A stretch of 8,257 nt of DNA from NCBI GenBank assembly GCA_938003605.1, contig CALKYD010000050.1:1-8257 (forward strand), given 5' to 3'. Shown piece after piece: positions 5,726 to 8,257 of this stretch (positions within the stretch are counted from its first letter, which is position 1; every line of letters starts with the position of its first letter). The translations under genes and the position numbers were made by a program. The notes beneath the pieces were generated by a model. It had not been told where the DNA came from. It did not search any database and saw only the letters and a list, made by a program, of their open reading frames with translations. The DNA is from an uncultured Sulfolobales archaeon (GTDB lineage Archaea; Thermoproteota; Thermoprotei_A; Sulfolobales; Desulfurococcaceae).

Positions 5726-6844
5726 TTGTCTAAGGTAGCAGTAGTCTTAGCTGGTGGTAAGGGCACTCGCTTAAGGCCTTTAACTGACGTAGTTCCTAAG
5801 CCGCTAATACCTATGGCTGGAAGAACTATCATTGATTACATAATTGAGTGGCTTAAGCTCAAGGGCTTCACAAAGTTCATTGTTGTAGCCAAGTACCTCG
5901 GGGAACAGATCGCTGATCACTTCAAGTACTCGAATGAAGTGAGAGTAAAGCTTGTTGATTCAAAAGATACTGCAGATGCAGTTAGATTAGTTGCTAGTGA
6001 AATAAGTGAAGAACACTTCCTAGTATCCATGGGTGATGTGCTTTGCAACGCTGACTTCAACGCTTTCTACGAATACCACGTCAGGAGGGGGGGCATAGCT
6101 ACCATAGCCCTTAAGGAGGTGGATAACCCGCTTCCCTACGGACTCATACTAGTTGATGGAGATAGTAAAGTGATGCTATTTACGGAGAAGCCTAAATCAA
6201 TTGAGCTACTGATCCTGAATACAGCTCACCTTAAGTTGAGGAGCAAGAGTCTTTACTCAAACTTAGTTAACGCAGGCTTCTACATGTTTAACTACGACAT
6301 ACTCAGAGTACTCGAGGAAAACAATGGATTGATGGACTTCGGCAGGCACGTATTCCCATACCTACTTGAGGAGGGCTATAGAGTCAACGGCTGGGTCATG
6401 GGTGAAGCTTACTGGGAGGATGTAGGGCGAGTGGAGAGCTTAAAGAAGGCTACCTGGGATCTATTGAGTGGGAGTATAGCTGGCTACAAGCCTTTCGGTG
6501 AAGAACTATCCCAAGGAGTATATGTAGGCCGGGGAGCGCGCATAGATGGAACAGTTATTTCGCCTGCCTACATAGGTGGAGACACCATTGTTGAGAGTGG
6601 AGCAGTAGTAGGTCCATATGCTTCACTCGAGGAGAACTCTATAGTTAAAGCCAAGGCTAGAGTTTCATACAGCATCTTGTGGAGGAATAGCCTTGTTGGA
6701 GAATGCTCAACAATATATGACTCAGTTGTAATGAATGACGTTGCTGTGCTTGGGGGAGTAAAGGTGGTAAATTCAATAGTTGGCTCATTTAACGTAGTGT
6801 CAACAAACTTGAGTGAAGAAGTCGTTGAGCCTAGGGGTGGTTAA
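5726..6844 (+). CDS. NDP-sugar pyrophosphorylase (sugar-1-phosphate nucleotidyltransferase) with left-handed beta-helix tail
   Basis: This 372-aa enzyme joins a nucleoside triphosphate and a sugar 1-phosphate to give an NDP-sugar for glycan synthesis. The N-terminal Rossmann-like domain has LAGGKGTRLRPLT (8-20) and KPLIPM (25-30), the nucleotide and catalytic loops. SMGDV (101-105) carries the metal aspartate D104; EKP (154-156), NAGFYMF (182-188) and WEDVG (230-234, second metal aspartate D232) follow. The catalytic residues therefore look complete. From about 265 to 360 the repeats (GVYVGRGARIDGTV and similar hexapeptides) form a left-handed beta-helix, as in mannose-1-phosphate guanylyltransferases and some glucose-1-phosphate nucleotidyltransferases. 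Motifs alone do not settle the sugar or base; GDP-mannose or UDP/dTDP-glucose are candidates. The start is TTG 5726. The stop lies inside the next gene, so the two are translationally linked and probably make partner proteins. Confidence 0.88.
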   Translation: MSKVAVVLAGGKGTRLRPLTDVVPKPLIPMAGRTIIDYIIEWLKLKGFTKFIVVAKYLGEQIADHFKYSNEVRVKLVDSKDTADAVRLVASEISEEHFLVSMGDVLCNADFNAFYEYHVRRGGIATIALKEVDNPLPYGLILVDGDSKVMLFTEKPKSIELLILNTAHLKLRSKSLYSNLVNAGFYMFNYDILRVLEENNGLMDFGRHVFPYLLEEGYRVNGWVMGEAYWEDVGRVESLKKATWDLLSGSIAGYKPFGEELSQGVYVGRGARIDGTVISPAYIGGDTIVESGAVVGPYASLEENSIVKAKARVSYSILWRNSLVGECSTIYDSVVMNDVAVLGGVKVVNSIVGSFNVVSTNLSEEVVEPRGG

Positions 6845-8144
6845 ACTGGTTTATAAATTCATTAGGGGGAGAATAGTTGGTGTACCTAACTTAGAGCTTA
6901 CTCCAGAGGATGCAGCTAACATAGGAAGCATCCTCGGCTCATGGTTTAAGCCAGGCTCGGTTGCAATAACTGGGAGAGACTATTACGCTAGCTCAAGAAT
7001 GATAAAGAGGGCCCTGACGTCAGGGCTCATGAGTGCCGGCGTAGAGGTATTAGACCTCCATGCCTCCACTATTGGAGAAATATCGTTTAGCATGAAGAGG
7101 TTTGGGGCTAGGGGAGGGGTTTCAATAACTTATTACCCAGTGCATAGAGATCACGTGCAGCTAAGAGTGTTTTCCTCTCCTGGAGTAGAGCTCGTGGGAG
7201 ATGAATTACTTAGCGTAGTGAAGGGGAGCTGCAGGAGAGTGAAGCCGCAGGACGTTGGTTGGCTTTCATACGCTGAGTACATTCACCAAATCTATGTGTC
7301 TGCACTAATAGCTTTCATTAATGTGGACTTAGTTGGATCAAGGAAGTTCAGTATAGCTGTATCGACAAGCCATGGCCCCAGCGACTTAATACTGCCTGAG
7401 CTGTTGAGCCAACTCCACGTGGATGCCATTATACTAAATAGTTCAAGGAGCATTCCACAGGGCTACGAATACCCTCTCATAGAGGAACTTAATAAAGTGG
7501 CTGAAGTAACTCAAGCCGTTGGACTGGACTTCGGAGCCGTGATCAGCAATGATGGCTCATCCATCTCCATAATTGATGGAAGAGGTAGAGTTCTTTTAAC
7601 AGAAGAAGTTGTTGTAGCTCTAAAGCCATTGATTCAAGCGAACTCAAGCATCGTTGCTTCAAGCGACGTCTTCAGTACTGTGGAGGACGAACTAAGCGAT
7701 CTAGGGGCTTTAATTAGGAGAGCCAGCGTAATTGAAGGATCTGTGTTAAAGGAGGCCTCTAAAGTAAGGCCCTTCATAGGGTTTACTAGCGTAGGAGAGT
7801 TCGTGCACCCATTATTTAGCCTAGGCTATGACGCTACGCTCACTTTACTAAGGATCTTGGAGTCGCTGGCAGCATCTGATAAGAGGCTCCCTGAATTAGT
7901 GAACGAATACTCTATGAAGGGCTACTTAGAGTACGTTATTGGAGACAGAGTGATAAATGTAAGGAACTCCATATGTACAGAAGAAACTTATTGTAGAAGC
8001 ATGGTGAGCGGATATAGGCTGAGGATAAATAACGTGAACGTCGCGCTACTCCACGACCCGCTCAGTAATGGAACTAGAGTAGTTGTAGAGAAAGTTCAGG
8101 GATGCGAGGAAGTAATCAAGAAGATGAAAAGTATTCTTAAATGA
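6813..8144 (+). CDS. Phosphohexomutase-like protein with degenerate active site (probable pseudoenzyme)
   Basis: The 443-aa protein follows the phosphoglucomutase/phosphomannomutase fold: LELTPEDAANIGSIL (27-41), AITGRDYYASSRMIKRAL (51-68) and AGVEVLDL (75-82) match domain I. All four active-site loops differ from the family. The phosphoserine loop TASHNP reads TYYPVH (106-111), so the catalytic serine is replaced by tyrosine. The metal loop DGDxDR reads SNDGSS (245-250). The sugar loop GExSG lies in FTSVG (324-328). The phosphate loop RPSGTEP reads HDPLSNG (414-420). Domain IV is otherwise typical. Mutase activity is therefore unlikely. It resembles the degenerate mutase half of pyrophosphorylase-mutase fusion proteins known in some bacteria. 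It overlaps the pyrophosphorylase gene: GTG 6813 is the longest start (32-base overlap), but GTG 6837 (8-base overlap) begins nearer the conserved part. I infer a regulatory or sugar-sensing partner of that enzyme. Confidence 0.85.
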   Translation: MKKSLSLGVVKLVYKFIRGRIVGVPNLELTPEDAANIGSILGSWFKPGSVAITGRDYYASSRMIKRALTSGLMSAGVEVLDLHASTIGEISFSMKRFGARGGVSITYYPVHRDHVQLRVFSSPGVELVGDELLSVVKGSCRRVKPQDVGWLSYAEYIHQIYVSALIAFINVDLVGSRKFSIAVSTSHGPSDLILPELLSQLHVDAIILNSSRSIPQGYEYPLIEELNKVAEVTQAVGLDFGAVISNDGSSISIIDGRGRVLLTEEVVVALKPLIQANSSIVASSDVFSTVEDELSDLGALIRRASVIEGSVLKEASKVRPFIGFTSVGEFVHPLFSLGYDATLTLLRILESLAASDKRLPELVNEYSMKGYLEYVIGDRVINVRNSICTEETYCRSMVSGYRLRINNVNVALLHDPLSNGTRVVVEKVQGCEEVIKKMKSILK

Positions 8145-8187
8145 CTTAAGTATTCAAACGAGCTCACGATTTCCAAGACCTTAAGAA

Positions 8188-8196
8188 CTAAAAACC
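8188..8196 (+). promoter_or_regulatory. Candidate TATA box of the tRNA gene
   Basis: CTAAAAACC is centred about 32 bases before the first tRNA base, so transcription would begin a few bases upstream of it. The TATATA at 8210-8215 is too close to the tRNA start to be the box. Between 8145 and 8187 I see no gene and no strong T-rich terminator. Confidence 0.35.
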
Positions 8197-8223
8197 CTAA
8201 CAACTTTCACTATATAGCAAGCA

Positions 8224-8257
8224 GCGGGGGTGCCCGAGCATGGTCAAAGGGGTCGGG
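8224..8257 (+). tRNA. 5' part of a tRNA gene, probably tRNA-Leu, cut by the window edge
   Basis: GCGGGGG fits an acceptor-stem 5' strand, followed by TG at positions 8-9. CCC (8233-8235) can pair with GGG of the AAAGGGG run to form the D-stem. The D-loop carries AGC and TGGTCAAA with the invariant GG. TCGGG at the edge would be the 5' strand of the anticodon stem. The long D-loop and GCGGGGGTGCCCGAGC start are typical of archaeal class II tRNA-Leu. The anticodon, variable arm and 3' half lie outside, so the identity is not proved; tRNA-Ser is the main alternative. Confidence 0.85.

Noticed and set aside
1..8257. Mobile elements, CRISPR arrays or defence genes
   Set aside because: I saw no transposase or integrase motifs, no terminal repeats, no regularly spaced repeats and no abrupt change in base composition.

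Overview
The window looks like a chromosomal stretch from a hyperthermophilic crenarchaeote (Thermoproteota). Four things point there: a CDP-archaeol synthase, which is specific to ether-lipid archaea; a RadA/RadB-type recombinase paralogue; archaeal TATA-box promoters about 26-27 bases upstream of starts; and a class II tRNA with archaeal tRNA-Leu features. AGG/AGA arginine codons are common. Seven of the eight protein genes begin with TTG or GTG. No genus can be assigned by eye.

Layout from left to right: (1) a minus-strand STT3/AglB-like oligosaccharyltransferase that runs off the left edge (1-1970); (2) a divergent plus-strand gene for a small three-helix membrane protein (2096-2494); (3) a minus-strand pair that overlaps by a few bases, a RadB-like RecA-family ATPase followed by carS (3722 down to 2546); (4) a divergent plus-strand cysteine-rich radical SAM protein related to AmrS/PflA activases (3883-5019); (5) a convergent minus-strand 119-aa conserved archaeal-type protein whose 3' end overlaps it by 14 bases (5006-5365); (6) a 360-base non-coding stretch with a 22-base dyad and a 14-base perfect palindrome; (7) a plus-strand two-gene unit of an NDP-sugar pyrophosphorylase with a beta-helix tail and an overlapping phosphohexomutase-like gene (5726-8144); (8) the 5' end of a tRNA gene, probably tRNA-Leu, cut by the right edge.

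The most interesting signal is that two sugar-pathway proteins keep the family fold but seem to have lost the catalytic residues. The phosphohexomutase homologue is altered at all four active-site loops, including the phosphoserine loop. It sits directly behind a nucleotidyltransferase whose own catalytic motifs are intact, which suggests a regulatory or structural subunit. It resembles, in two separate genes, the single-chain pyrophosphorylase-mutase fusions known in some bacteria. The STT3-like protein aligns along its visible length with oligosaccharyltransferases, but the WWDYG position reads GESYA and other catalytic acids are not visible. These motif readings are manual alignments from memory of the families, not computed alignments.

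The sugar-nucleotide unit, the STT3-like protein and CarS would all serve the cell envelope (glycan and lipid synthesis). They lie in separate transcription units, so a shared role is only an inference.
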